A stretch of 64,000 bases of DNA from Microbacterium sp. MYb66 (GTDB lineage: Bacteria > Actinomycetota > Actinomycetes > Actinomycetales > Microbacteriaceae): NCBI RefSeq assembly GCF_002979435.1, contig NZ_PCOV01000007.1, positions 124,001 through 188,000 on the forward strand, written 5' to 3'. Both the position numbers and the translations under genes were made by a program. Shown in pieces: positions 44,410 to 53,233 of this stretch (the stretch's first letter is position 1; each line of letters starts with the position of its first letter). The notes under the pieces are model-generated. The model searched no databases, had not been told where the DNA came from, and saw nothing but the letters and a program-made list of their open reading frames with translations.

Positions 44410-45230
44410 TGTTCCGCTACACGAAGGGCGTCTTCGCGCGCGAGATCGTGATGATCGCCATCGCGCTGATCTTCGTGTTCCCGGTGTACATCCTGGTGAA
44501 CATGTCGCTGCGGTCGGCGAACGACTCCTCGTCGCCGCTCGTCCCGGCCGCGCAGCCCACGCTCGACAACTTCGTCGAGGCCTGGAATCAGGCGGGCCTC
44601 GGGACCGCGCTGCTCAACAGCACGATCGTCACCGTGACCAGCGTGGCGCTCATCGTCGCGATCTCGTCGATGGCGGCGTACCCGCTGGCGCGGGTGATGT
44701 CCGGGCTGTCGACGACCCTGTTCTGGATCGTGCTCGCCGGGATGATGATCCCGTTCCAGGTCGCGCTCATCCCGCTCTACCAGACCATGCGCGACCTCGG
44801 TCTGCTGGGTTCGCTCGCCTCGCTGATCCTGTTCTACACGGGCAGCCAGGTGCCGTTCTCGATCTTCCTGTACACAGGCTTCCTGCGCACGCTGGATCGC
44901 GACTATGAGGAGGCGGCGGCGATCGACGGTGCCGGCACGTTCCGCACATTCCTCAGCATCGTCTTCCCGCTGCTGCGCCCCATCACCGGCACCGTGGTGA
45001 TCCTGAACGCCATCACGGTGTGGAACGACTTCCTCGTGCCGCTGCTCTACCTGAGCGGCACCCCGCAGCAGACCGTCACCGTCGCTCTGTACGCGTTCGT
45101 CGGGCAGTTCGTCTCGAACTGGCCGGTCGTGTTCGCCGGTCTCGTGATCAGCGTGGTCCCCGTGCTCCTCGTGTACTTCCTCATGCAGAAGCAGATCATC
45201 CAGGGCTTCGCCGGGGGTCTGAAGGGATGA
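44409..45230 (+). CDS. ABC transporter permease (MalG/UgpE type)
   Basis: 273 residues. The EAA loop is EAAAIDGAGTFRTFLSIVFPLLRP, then NAITVWNDFLVPLLYL; the C terminus IIQGFAGGLKG is typical. It forms the membrane channel with the preceding permease and is ATGA-coupled to the GH78 gene, so uptake and hydrolysis are expressed together. Confidence 0.92.
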   Translation: MFRYTKGVFAREIVMIAIALIFVFPVYILVNMSLRSANDSSSPLVPAAQPTLDNFVEAWNQAGLGTALLNSTIVTVTSVALIVAISSMAAYPLARVMSGLSTTLFWIVLAGMMIPFQVALIPLYQTMRDLGLLGSLASLILFYTGSQVPFSIFLYTGFLRTLDRDYEEAAAIDGAGTFRTFLSIVFPLLRPITGTVVILNAITVWNDFLVPLLYLSGTPQQTVTVALYAFVGQFVSNWPVVFAGLVISVVPVLLVYFLMQKQIIQGFAGGLKG

Positions 45231-47917
45231 GCGCGCTCGAACCCTACGCGTTGCGCGCCGACGGTCAGGACGCTCCGCAGGGCATCGTCGCCGCCCCCGT
45301 GTTCTCATGGCGCCTGCGCTCCGGCAGAAGGGGTGCGCGGCAGACCGCCTACCGCATCGTCGTCGCCGCGCGCCTGCCGGGCGGCGGCAGTGCTCGGGCC
45401 TGGGACTCCGGCCGCGTCGAGTCGTCCGAGACGACCGGCATCCGCTACGGAGGGGCGCCGCTCGCGTCGTCCCGGGACTACGACTGGACGCTCACCGTCG
45501 AAGACGAGGCCGGCGGGGTCGTCGAGCGCACCGCCGTGTTCGCGACCGGGATCGTCCACTCCGACGAATGGGCGGCGGCGTGGATCGGCCGCAACCCGGT
45601 GTTCCGGCATGTGGCGCTGCCGCCGCAGGACACCGACATCAGCTTCACCGTGAACAAGCTGCAGCCCGTGCGACGGTTCGTCCGTCACTTCGACATCGAT
45701 GCCGTGCCGGCGGTGGCGAAGGTGCACGCCTCTGCGCAGGGCGTCTACCGCTTGTACGTCAACGGTCGGCGGGTGGGCACAGACGAGCTGGCTCCGGGCT
45801 GGACCGAGTACCGCGACCGGATCACGTACCAGTCCTGGGACGTCACCGAGCACCTGCGTCCCGGGCGGAACAGCATCGCCGCCCTCCTCGGGGACGGATG
45901 GTACGTGGGCTTCATCGGCACCGATCGTCGACACCAGGCGCAGCACTACGGCAAGGAGCCCGCCCTCCTCGTGCAGCTCACGATGGATGCCGCCGACGGC
46001 GGTCGATCGGTCCTCGGCACCGATGAGTCGTGGCGGGAGACGGCGAGCGACATCCTCTACGCGGACCTGCTGATGGGGCAGTACGAGGATTCCCGTCGCG
46101 CCCAGCCCGACTGGCACCTGCCCGAGACGGACCTCACCGACTGGTCGTCGGCCGTCGTCGTCGGGACCGACGTCGATCGGCTCACCGCCGAGGTGGACCC
46201 GGGCGTGCGGGCGACCCTGACGCTGCCGGCGGTCTCCGTCGAGGCGGTCGGGGAGGGACGGCACATCGTCGACTTCGGGCAGAACCTCGTCGGCCGCGTG
46301 CGGCTGACCGTGCGGGGGCAGGCAGCCGGCACCCGGATCCAGATCAACCACGCCGAGGTGCTCGACCACGGCGAGCTGTACACCGCCAACCTGCGAACCG
46401 CCGAACCTCTCGACGTGTTCTGGACCGATGGCGAGTCTTCCCAGGTCTTCGAGCCGCGGTTCACCCTGCACGGGTTCCGGTTCGCCGAGATCGATGGCCT
46501 GGCAGGCTCGCTGGACGCCGGCGACGTCGAGGCCGTCGTGCTGCACAACGACGTCGAGTTCCTCGGCGACTTCTCGTCGTCGGACGCGCCGCTCGATCGT
46601 CTCTTCCAGAACATCTGCTGGGGCCTTCGGGGCAACTTCGTCTCCATCCCGACGGATTGCCCGCAGCGCGACGAGCGCCTCGGCTGGCTCGCCGATGCCC
46701 AGGTGTTCGCTCCGACAGCCCTCGCCATCGCCGACGTCGCGCCGCTCCTGCGGCGATGGATGCGCGACGTGCGCAGCGCACAGAACGACGACGGGGCGTT
46801 CCCCGACATCGCTCCCCACCTCATCCACCTCCGTGAGGGAGCTCCGGCATGGGGAGACGGCGGCGTGACCATCCCGTGGCACATCCATCGCGCGACCGGC
46901 GACCTGTCCGTTCTCCAGGAGGCGGCCGACTCCATGGTCGCCTGGGTGCGGCACGTCGAACGACACAACCCCTCCCTCATCTGGCGCGCACAGGTCGGCA
47001 ACGACTACGGCGACTGGCTGCAGATCGGTGAGGAGACGCGCAAGGACGTGCTGTCCACCGCCTACTTCGCACACAGCGCCGACCTCACCGCGCGCACCCT
47101 CCGACTCGTCGGCAGGGAGGCGGATGCAGACGGCATCGAGGAGCTGCGGGACCGGATCGCCGCGACCTTCGCATCGGCCTTCGTCGCTCCCGACGGCACC
47201 GTCGCCGGCGACACGCAGGGAGGGTATCTGCTGGCGCTCTCGTTCGGGCTGTACCGCGACATCGCCGAGCGGGACCGGATCGCGGAGAAGCTGGTCGAGT
47301 CCGTCCTGCGCCGCGACGTCTCCTTGACGACGGGCTTCGTCACCGTCGGTCTGCTCTGTCCCGTGTTGGCGGAGATCGGACGGGACGACCTCGCGTTCCG
47401 ACTGCTCCACAACGACCGCTACCCGTCGTGGCTGTTCTCGGTGCGCAACGGGGCCACGACGATCTGGGAGCGCTGGGACGGCTGGACGCCGGAACACGGA
47501 TTCCAGTCGGCACGCATGAACAGCTTCAACCACTACTCCCTGGGCTCGGTCGGGCAGTGGTTCCTCTCCGGGATCCTCGGCATCACTCAGCAGAGCGGAT
47601 CCGCAGGCTACCGCGACCTCCGGCTCGCACCTCGGTTCGACCCGTTCCTGACCCACGCGCAGGGGTCGCTCGAGACTCCCCGGGGGCGGGTCGAGAGCTC
47701 CTGGCGACGCGACGGCGATGAGATCGCCTGGACCGTCACCGTTCCCCCCGGCACCCCGGCCATCGCCGATCTGCCCTGCCGCACGGCATCCGAGATCACG
47801 GAAGGAGGCGAGAACACGACGCACTCGCAAGGCGTCACCCTGATGGACCACGGCCAAGGGAGCATCCGCTTGCGGCTGGAATCCGGAACCTTCAACTTCC
47901 GTCTTCCGGCCGGATGA
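45227..47917 (+). CDS. Alpha-L-rhamnosidase, GH78 family
   Basis: 896 residues from ATG 45227. The order is N-terminal fibronectin-like and beta-sandwich domains (including VYRLYVNGRRVGTDELAPGWTEYRDRITYQSWDVT and GDGWYVGF), then an (alpha/alpha)6 barrel with the family signature TDCPQRDERLGWLADAQVF (about residue 480) carrying the catalytic carboxylates, and a C-terminal beta domain (GTPRGRVES-like). It hydrolyses terminal alpha-L-rhamnose by inversion. There is no signal peptide, so it probably works on imported rhamnosides such as plant or polysaccharide oligomers. Confidence 0.93.
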   Translation: MSALEPYALRADGQDAPQGIVAAPVFSWRLRSGRRGARQTAYRIVVAARLPGGGSARAWDSGRVESSETTGIRYGGAPLASSRDYDWTLTVEDEAGGVVERTAVFATGIVHSDEWAAAWIGRNPVFRHVALPPQDTDISFTVNKLQPVRRFVRHFDIDAVPAVAKVHASAQGVYRLYVNGRRVGTDELAPGWTEYRDRITYQSWDVTEHLRPGRNSIAALLGDGWYVGFIGTDRRHQAQHYGKEPALLVQLTMDAADGGRSVLGTDESWRETASDILYADLLMGQYEDSRRAQPDWHLPETDLTDWSSAVVVGTDVDRLTAEVDPGVRATLTLPAVSVEAVGEGRHIVDFGQNLVGRVRLTVRGQAAGTRIQINHAEVLDHGELYTANLRTAEPLDVFWTDGESSQVFEPRFTLHGFRFAEIDGLAGSLDAGDVEAVVLHNDVEFLGDFSSSDAPLDRLFQNICWGLRGNFVSIPTDCPQRDERLGWLADAQVFAPTALAIADVAPLLRRWMRDVRSAQNDDGAFPDIAPHLIHLREGAPAWGDGGVTIPWHIHRATGDLSVLQEAADSMVAWVRHVERHNPSLIWRAQVGNDYGDWLQIGEETRKDVLSTAYFAHSADLTARTLRLVGREADADGIEELRDRIAATFASAFVAPDGTVAGDTQGGYLLALSFGLYRDIAERDRIAEKLVESVLRRDVSLTTGFVTVGLLCPVLAEIGRDDLAFRLLHNDRYPSWLFSVRNGATTIWERWDGWTPEHGFQSARMNSFNHYSLGSVGQWFLSGILGITQQSGSAGYRDLRLAPRFDPFLTHAQGSLETPRGRVESSWRRDGDEIAWTVTVPPGTPAIADLPCRTASEITEGGENTTHSQGVTLMDHGQGSIRLRLESGTFNFRLPAG

Positions 47918-47945
47918 CCCCTGAAACCTCGCTTACACCTGTTCC

Positions 47946-47961
47946 GGGGGCTCTCGCCCCC
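47946..47961 (+). other. Short hairpin between the GH78 and binding-protein genes
   Basis: GGGGGC-TCTC-GCCCCC, a perfect 6-bp stem, in the 68-nt gap after the GH78 stop. It may limit read-through or protect the downstream transcript from decay. Confidence 0.4.
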
Positions 47962-47985
47962 TTCCTGCATTGGAGTTTATCCACC

Positions 47986-49248
47986 ATGAATCTGCGTAAC
48001 ATCGCCATCGTCGCCGGTGTCGCCGTCGCGGCAGTGAGCCTCGCGGCGTGCTCGCCGTCGGAACCGGCATCGTCGCCGGACGAGGCCACCGATGCGCTCA
48101 CCATCGCGACCACCTCGAACAACCAGGGACCGATGGAGGCCGTGGTCGAGGCGTACAAGGACAAGACCGGCCTCGATGTCAACCTGACGGTCGCCGACAC
48201 CTCCCAGTTCCAGACCACCGTCCGCACGCAGCTCTCCAGCGGCACCGCGCCCGACGTCTTCACCGTGTGGGCGGGTGGCGGCAACCCGGGTGCGATCGAT
48301 GTCCTTCAGGGGGCCGGATACCTCGCCGACCTCTCGGACCGGCCCTGGGTCGACACGGTCGACGAGGGGACCGCCGAGACGCTGCAGATCGACGGGAAGA
48401 CCTATGGCCTGCCGTCGAAGCTCGACGCCGTGGGCGCCATCTACAACACGGGCACCCTCGACGAACTCGGTCTCGAGGTGCCGACGACCTACAGCGAGCT
48501 GCTCGACTACTGCGCCGACGTGAAGGACGCCGGCAAGGTCGCGTTCGCCCTCGGCATCCAGACCGATTGGGTCACCCAGCTCATCCCCTACGCGCTCGTG
48601 GCCTCGACCGTCTACGGCGACGACCCGGACTTCGATGCCGAGCTGACCGACGGATCCGCGACCTTCGCGGAGTCGGGCTGGGGCGACGCCTTCGACAAGT
48701 ACCTGGAGATGAGTGACGCCGGGTGCTTCAACGACGACCCGCTCGGAACCGACGTGACGGCCTCCTATGCGCTCGTGAACTCGGGCGCCGCGGTGGGCGT
48801 CGTGCAGGTGCTGGCGTCGTATCCGCAGATCGCCTCGACCGCGCCGGAGGGAACCGAGTTCGGCTTCTTCGCCCTGCCCGGAGACGACTCCGGCACGACG
48901 TCGATCCCGCGCGGCATCGGTGTGAGCTTCGCCGTCAACGAGTCGGCCAAGAACAAGGTCAACGCCCTGGAATTCGTCGACTGGCTGGCGACTCCCGAGG
49001 CGACCGCCATCTGGTTCGCGGCCGCCCCCGGCATCCCCGCCCTCAGCGACGCCGAGGTCGAGCTCGATCCCGTGATGCAGTCCGCCGCCGACATCATCGC
49101 CGCAGGTGACACGGCGCCCATGCCCGATCAGGGCTGGCCGAACGCCAAGGCCCAGTCGGCGCTGTTCATCGGCACCCAGCAGCTGTTCTCGGACCAGGCG
49201 AGCGTCGACGACGTGCTGCGCGCCATGGATGAGGCCTTCGCCGGCTGA
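47986..49248 (+). CDS. ABC transporter substrate-binding lipoprotein (family 1)
   Basis: 420 residues. The lipoprotein signal ends SLAAC (Cys22), so it is surface-anchored. Typical family-1 features are LTIATTSNNQGPMEAVVEAYKDKTGLDV, QLSSGTAPDVFTVWAGGGN, GKTYGLPSKLDAVGAIYNT and ETLQIDG. It should deliver the operon's sugar to the two upstream permeases. It is placed after GH78, and a strong hairpin follows it, which may raise its transcript level relative to the downstream genes. Confidence 0.9.
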   Translation: MNLRNIAIVAGVAVAAVSLAACSPSEPASSPDEATDALTIATTSNNQGPMEAVVEAYKDKTGLDVNLTVADTSQFQTTVRTQLSSGTAPDVFTVWAGGGNPGAIDVLQGAGYLADLSDRPWVDTVDEGTAETLQIDGKTYGLPSKLDAVGAIYNTGTLDELGLEVPTTYSELLDYCADVKDAGKVAFALGIQTDWVTQLIPYALVASTVYGDDPDFDAELTDGSATFAESGWGDAFDKYLEMSDAGCFNDDPLGTDVTASYALVNSGAAVGVVQVLASYPQIASTAPEGTEFGFFALPGDDSGTTSIPRGIGVSFAVNESAKNKVNALEFVDWLATPEATAIWFAAAPGIPALSDAEVELDPVMQSAADIIAAGDTAPMPDQGWPNAKAQSALFIGTQQLFSDQASVDDVLRAMDEAFAG

Positions 49249-49254
49249 CCCCTC

Positions 49255-49289
49255 CGTCGGATGCAGGCGGCGAACGCCTGCATCCGACG
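49255..49289 (+). other. Strong hairpin after the binding-protein gene
   Basis: A perfect 15-bp stem (CGTCGGATGCAGGCG and its complement) with loop GCGAA, 7 nt after the stop. No T-run follows and the operon seems to continue, so an mRNA-stabilising or partial-attenuation role is more likely than full termination. Confidence 0.65.
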
Positions 49290-49330
49290 CCCGTCCTCCT
49301 CCACGCCTCGCTCGAAAGAACTCCATCGCC

Positions 49331-50197
49331 ATGCGCTCGCACGACATCATCACCGCAGTACCCCTCTCCTTCGACTCGGCCGGAGGACTGGACCTCGACG
49401 GCTCGCGCCGGATCCTCGAATACGTCGCGGCATCCGGTGTGCAGGGCGCGCTCGTCCTGGGGACGACCGGAGAGTTCCCCGCGCTGTCGATCGAGGAGCG
49501 CAATGCCGTCGCCCGGCTGTCGGTGGAGATCCTGGCCGGAGTGCGCGTGATCGTGCACGTGGGAGCGGCGAGCAGGTTCGAGGTGTCGCAGCTCATCCGC
49601 GGGGCGCGCGATGCCGGGGCGACGGAGATCGCCGTCCTCACCCCCTACTACCTTCCGGCGACCCCCGACGAGGTCTACGACTTCTTCCGCGAGGTCGCGT
49701 CGGAGGCCGCCGGGCTCGATGTCTACGTCTACATGTTCGAAGCCCGCACCGGCATCCCCGTCGATGCGGATCTCCTCGTCCGTCTCGCAGAGCTGCCCGG
49801 GGTCGTCGGGGTGAAGGTGAGCGGGGAATCGCTCGACCTGATCTCGTCCTTCCGGGAGCGTCTGCCCGAGAGCTTCCGGATCTACACCGGAGCGGACGGC
49901 GATTTCGCGCGCGCCGGAAGCGCGGGGGCGGATGGAGTGATCTCCGGTGTCGCGTCCGCATTCGCGGTGCCCTTCGTCGCCATGCGGGATGCTCTTCTCG
50001 CGGAGGACGCCTCTCGGATCTCGACGCTGCAGACCGACATCGACGAAGTCGTCGAGGCCGTGGACGGATCCCCCGCGCGCATGCGTGCTGTCCACCGCCT
50101 CGCCGGGCGTCCGGTCGGGGGCAGGCGCATGCCCATCCCCGAGCCGGATGCCGAGGTGCTCGCGCGTCTCGAACGCGCCGTGCCGCGTTTCCACTGA
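49331..50197 (+). CDS. DapA family lyase/aldolase (dihydrodipicolinate synthase-like)
   Basis: 288 residues from ATG 49331. The fold is marked by LVLGTTGEFPALSIEER (the GTTGE motif), TPYYLPATPDEVYDFF (catalytic Tyr region) and GVVGVKVSGESLDL, in which the Lys of GVKVS is the Schiff-base residue (about 165). The family includes dihydrodipicolinate synthase, N-acetylneuraminate lyase and 2-keto-3-deoxy sugar-acid aldolases. In an operon with an FCD-GntR regulator and rhamnosidase, a 2-keto-3-deoxy sugar-acid aldolase is likelier than lysine synthesis (inference). A weak ribosome-binding site, GAAAG, precedes it. Confidence 0.85.
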   Translation: MRSHDIITAVPLSFDSAGGLDLDGSRRILEYVAASGVQGALVLGTTGEFPALSIEERNAVARLSVEILAGVRVIVHVGAASRFEVSQLIRGARDAGATEIAVLTPYYLPATPDEVYDFFREVASEAAGLDVYVYMFEARTGIPVDADLLVRLAELPGVVGVKVSGESLDLISSFRERLPESFRIYTGADGDFARAGSAGADGVISGVASAFAVPFVAMRDALLAEDASRISTLQTDIDEVVEAVDGSPARMRAVHRLAGRPVGGRRMPIPEPDAEVLARLERAVPRFH

Positions 50198-50242
50198 AAC
50201 AGCGGCGTCCGATGACGGGCGTCGCACGACAAAGGAGTTGCA

Positions 50243-51748
50243 ATGCTGCCCTCACACGTCACGCCTCGCAGACGAACACTCGCTGCGGGTGCGCTGCTGA
50301 CCGCCGCGATGCTGGTCGCCGGTCTCGCGGGACCCGCCCACGCCGATGAGGAGTCGGCTCCGATTCGGGTCGTCGACGGACTGATCGACACGACAGATCT
50401 GATCTCGCTCGGGCTGCCGCAGGCCGACACCGCCGAGACCGTCACCATCTTCGAACCCGGAGACGAGGATGACAAGTTCAATCACGGAACCGTGCTGCTG
50501 CCGTTCCGCGGACGGCTGTACGCCCAGTGGCAGAGCTCGGCGCTGGACGAGGACGCCCCGGAGACCGTCGTGAAATACAGCGTCAGCGACGACGGGGAGA
50601 CCTGGTCCGAACCTGCCGCGCTCACCGCGCCGCGCACGGACGGCTACACGTCCAACGGCGGATGGTGGACAGACGGCGAGACGCTGGTCGCCTACCTCAA
50701 CGTGTGGCCGGCCGCCCTGCAGCCCCGCGGCGGATACACCGAGTACATCACCAGCACCGACGGGGAGAACTGGTCGGCTCCGCAGCGGGTCACCGACGAG
50801 AACGGCGAGCCCGTCGACGGCATCATCGAGCAGGACGTCAAGGCACTGCCCAGCGGCCGCGTGCTCACCGCGTTCCATGTGCAGCCCGGCCTGCAGGTGA
50901 AGCCGTACTACACCGACGATCCCCTCGGCGTGAGCGGATGGACGCAGGGGGAGTTCGACAATCAGCCCTATCTGGCCGACGAGATGTCGCGCGAGCTCGA
51001 GCCGAGCTGGCACGTCAGGCAGGACGGCTCGATCGTGATGACCTTCCGCGATCAGGGCGGCAGCTCGATGTTCAAGCTCGCATCCGTGAGCGAGGACGAC
51101 GGTGCCACCTGGTCGGATTCCGTCGTCACGAACGTGCCGGATTCCCGGACGAAGCAGAGCGCCGGAAACCTGCCGGACGGCACCGCCTACCTCGTCGGCA
51201 GCCTGACCGGGACGAAGACGCGCTACCCCCTGGTCATCGTCCTGAGCGCCGACGGTGAGACGTTCGACGACGGCTACGTCCTGCGCGACGCCGACGATCT
51301 GCAGCCGCGCCGCTACGAAGGCAAGTCCAAGAACCTCGGGTACAGCTACCAGAAGAGCGTCCTCTGGGACGGTTACCTCTACGTCTCCTACGGGACGAAC
51401 AAGGAGGACGTCGAGCTCACCCGTGTTCCCGTCCAGGATCTCGCTCAGAGGGACGTCCCCGGTGCGGTGGCCCAGCCGACAGCATCCGGCGCCGGCCGGA
51501 CGCTGCAGGTGACCTGGAGCGCGCCCGCCGATGCGGGTGACGCGGCCGTCACGGGCTACGTGGTGGAAGGGGTGGCGAAGTCGGGACGGACGATCCGTGT
51601 CGAGGTGGCCGCCGGAGCGACGAGTGCCACCTTCACCGATGTGCACCCCGGACGGTACCGGGTGACGGTGACCGCGGTGAACGGATTCGGCGCGGGCGAG
51701 CGGTCCGCGCCCTCCGAGTGGACCAATGTCGACGGGAGTCGAGGCTGA
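50243..51748 (+). CDS. Secreted sialidase-fold protein with C-terminal fibronectin type III domain
   Basis: 501 residues with an AAAGGAG box. The signal peptide has twin arginines (PRRRTLAAG), suggesting possible Tat export, and ends near AHA-D (about residue 35). The propeller carries Asp-box-like repeats (SDDGETWSEP, STDGENWSAP, EDDGATWSDS), typical of exo-sialidase-like six-bladed folds. A fibronectin III domain occupies about 410-500 (GRTLQVTWSAPADAG to YRVTVTAVNGFGAG). The catalytic Arg triad and Tyr-Glu pair of true sialidases cannot be confirmed. Substrate is presumably an extracellular glycan processed by this operon. Confidence 0.75.
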   Translation: MLPSHVTPRRRTLAAGALLTAAMLVAGLAGPAHADEESAPIRVVDGLIDTTDLISLGLPQADTAETVTIFEPGDEDDKFNHGTVLLPFRGRLYAQWQSSALDEDAPETVVKYSVSDDGETWSEPAALTAPRTDGYTSNGGWWTDGETLVAYLNVWPAALQPRGGYTEYITSTDGENWSAPQRVTDENGEPVDGIIEQDVKALPSGRVLTAFHVQPGLQVKPYYTDDPLGVSGWTQGEFDNQPYLADEMSRELEPSWHVRQDGSIVMTFRDQGGSSMFKLASVSEDDGATWSDSVVTNVPDSRTKQSAGNLPDGTAYLVGSLTGTKTRYPLVIVLSADGETFDDGYVLRDADDLQPRRYEGKSKNLGYSYQKSVLWDGYLYVSYGTNKEDVELTRVPVQDLAQRDVPGAVAQPTASGAGRTLQVTWSAPADAGDAAVTGYVVEGVAKSGRTIRVEVAAGATSATFTDVHPGRYRVTVTAVNGFGAGERSAPSEWTNVDGSRG

Positions 51749-51767
51749 CACCAGCCCGACCTGACTT

Positions 51768-51799
51768 CGGATGCCGTGGGGGAGACCCCGCGGCATCCG
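51768..51799 (+). terminator. Terminator after the GntR/rhamnosidase operon
   Basis: CGGATGCCG-T-GGGG pairs with CCCC-G-CGGCATCCG (14-bp stem with one G-U) around a GAGA tetraloop, followed by TCGTTTC. It separates this operon from the next regulated locus. Confidence 0.78.
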
Positions 51800-51865
51800 T
51801 CGTTTCGGGGGCGGGGGTGCGGCGACGTGCTCCGGTGCTCCCGCGGAGCGAAAGCCCTAGCATTC

Positions 51866-51879
51866 TGAAATCGATTTCG
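51866..51879 (+). promoter_or_regulatory. LacI-type operator, copy 1, upstream of the GH183 gene
   Basis: TGAAATCGATTTCG, a 12-bp core palindrome with the central CG usual for LacI sites, directly followed by a -10-like TAGATT (51881-51886). It is identical to the copies at 53108 and 62258. Confidence 0.85.
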
Positions 51880-51920
51880 CTAGATTCGGCCTTTCATCCT
51901 GCCGCTCGACGAGGAGCACC

Positions 51921-53084
51921 ATGTCCGTCACCGCCGTCCGCCGCGCTCGCCGTCTCCGCTCCGCCGCCGTCGGGGCATCCGCCGCTCTGGGCCTCGTCCT
52001 CGCCGGCTGCGGGGGAGGGGGTGGCGTGAGCGTGGACCCCGACCCCGACAAGCCGTTCGTGCTGGAGGGGGTCTCGGGCCTGACCGAGATCGCCCAGCTC
52101 ACCGGGCCGGCGGCCATCAACGACACCGAGTCCGTCGGCGTGGCCGGAACCGACCTGGGCTCGATGACCACGGTCGGCGACAAGACGTTCTTCTTCTTCG
52201 GTGACACGTTCGGCGAGCGAGCGCCCGGTTCGACAGGCGGTCAGGGCGGCCAGTGGCGCTCGAACGTCGCCGCCTGGAGCACGGACGACGACCCGACCGA
52301 CGGCATCCTGTTCGACGGCTGGGTGGCCGACGGCATCGGTCTCGCGGCGCCGCTGATCGAGGGCGATCACGACGAGAACGACGGTACGGGCGAGGTCACC
52401 AAGATCCCCACCGCCGGCTTCGCGATCGGCGACACGATCTACGTGTCGTACATGTCGGTGAGCTTCTGGGGAGAGCCCGGGGCCTGGGATGCCAACAGAT
52501 CCGCCCTCATCGTCTCGCGCGACGACGGGCAGAGCTGGGCGCCGGTGGAGGGCGTGGAATGGCCGGGGGACTCGAACTTCATCCAGTTCGCCGCCGCGCC
52601 CGTCGCCGAGGGCGGAAAGGACTGGATCTATCTGTGGGCGATCCCCTCTGGCCGCTTCGGCGAGGTCGAGCTGATGCGCGTCCCCGCGACGGAGGAGGCC
52701 GTCGAGGACCAGAGCGCCTACTCGTACTTCGCCGGCCTCGACGGCGATCGCCCTCTCTGGAGTGCGGACATGGCGGACGCGGCGACGGTCGTCGAAGGCA
52801 CCGTCGGCGAGCTCTCGGTGATGTGGTCGACGTACCTCGAGCGCTGGATCATGACGTATTCGGATGCGGGGAACGCGTACATCCGCGAGGGCATCACGCC
52901 GTGGGGGCCGTGGGGGGAGCCGATCGAGATGGTCGACGGCGCGGAGCATCCAGGTCTCTACGGGCCCTATCTGAACCCGCGATACGTGTCGGACGACGGA
53001 CGTCGGATCCATTTCACGCTCTCACTCTGGGACCCCTACAACGTGTTCTGGTTCGCGGTGGACCTCGACCGTGCCGACGGCTGA
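51921..53084 (+). CDS. DUF4185 / GH183 family lipoprotein, probable endo-D-arabinanase
   Basis: 387 residues with a GAGGAG box. A lipoprotein signal ends at VLAGC (Cys30), followed by a Gly-rich spacer, so it is displayed outside the membrane. The domain pattern AAINDTESVGVAGTDLGSMTTVGDKTFFFFGDTFGE, then QWRSNVAAWSTDDDP, SRDDGQSW, MTYSDAGNAYIREGITPWGPW and GLYGPYLNPRYV matches DUF4185 five-bladed propellers. I recall that members of this family are endo-acting D-arabinofuranosidases on mycobacterial arabinogalactan and lipoarabinomannan (GH183). The gene is alone between a terminator and the next operator-controlled promoter, but shares the operator. Activity is inferred. Confidence 0.82.
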   Translation: MSVTAVRRARRLRSAAVGASAALGLVLAGCGGGGGVSVDPDPDKPFVLEGVSGLTEIAQLTGPAAINDTESVGVAGTDLGSMTTVGDKTFFFFGDTFGERAPGSTGGQGGQWRSNVAAWSTDDDPTDGILFDGWVADGIGLAAPLIEGDHDENDGTGEVTKIPTAGFAIGDTIYVSYMSVSFWGEPGAWDANRSALIVSRDDGQSWAPVEGVEWPGDSNFIQFAAAPVAEGGKDWIYLWAIPSGRFGEVELMRVPATEEAVEDQSAYSYFAGLDGDRPLWSADMADAATVVEGTVGELSVMWSTYLERWIMTYSDAGNAYIREGITPWGPWGEPIEMVDGAEHPGLYGPYLNPRYVSDDGRRIHFTLSLWDPYNVFWFAVDLDRADG

Positions 53085-53100
53085 GACGCCGATTCGACTA

Positions 53101-53129
53101 TTGCGCCTGAAATCGATTTCGCCTACTCT
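53101..53129 (+). promoter_or_regulatory. Promoter with LacI-type operator, copy 2, for the importer/GH116 operon
   Basis: -35 TTGCGC (53101-53106), 17-bp spacer, -10 TACTCT (53124-53129). The operator TGAAATCGATTTCG (53108-53121) fills the spacer, as at 62258. A 100-nt leader follows. Confidence 0.82.
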
Positions 53130-53233
53130 GACGCATACCCGATCAAAGCGGATCGACGTGCGCTGGTCGGTACCCATCGGCAGGAGCCGAGGCACAGCAC
53201 GACTCGAAGATGAGTGAGTCCTGAGGAGGACCA

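Noticed and set aside
45305..47857. 850-codon - strand frame opposite the GH78 gene
   Set aside because: Antisense shadow. The + strand encodes a complete rhamnosidase with its catalytic motif.
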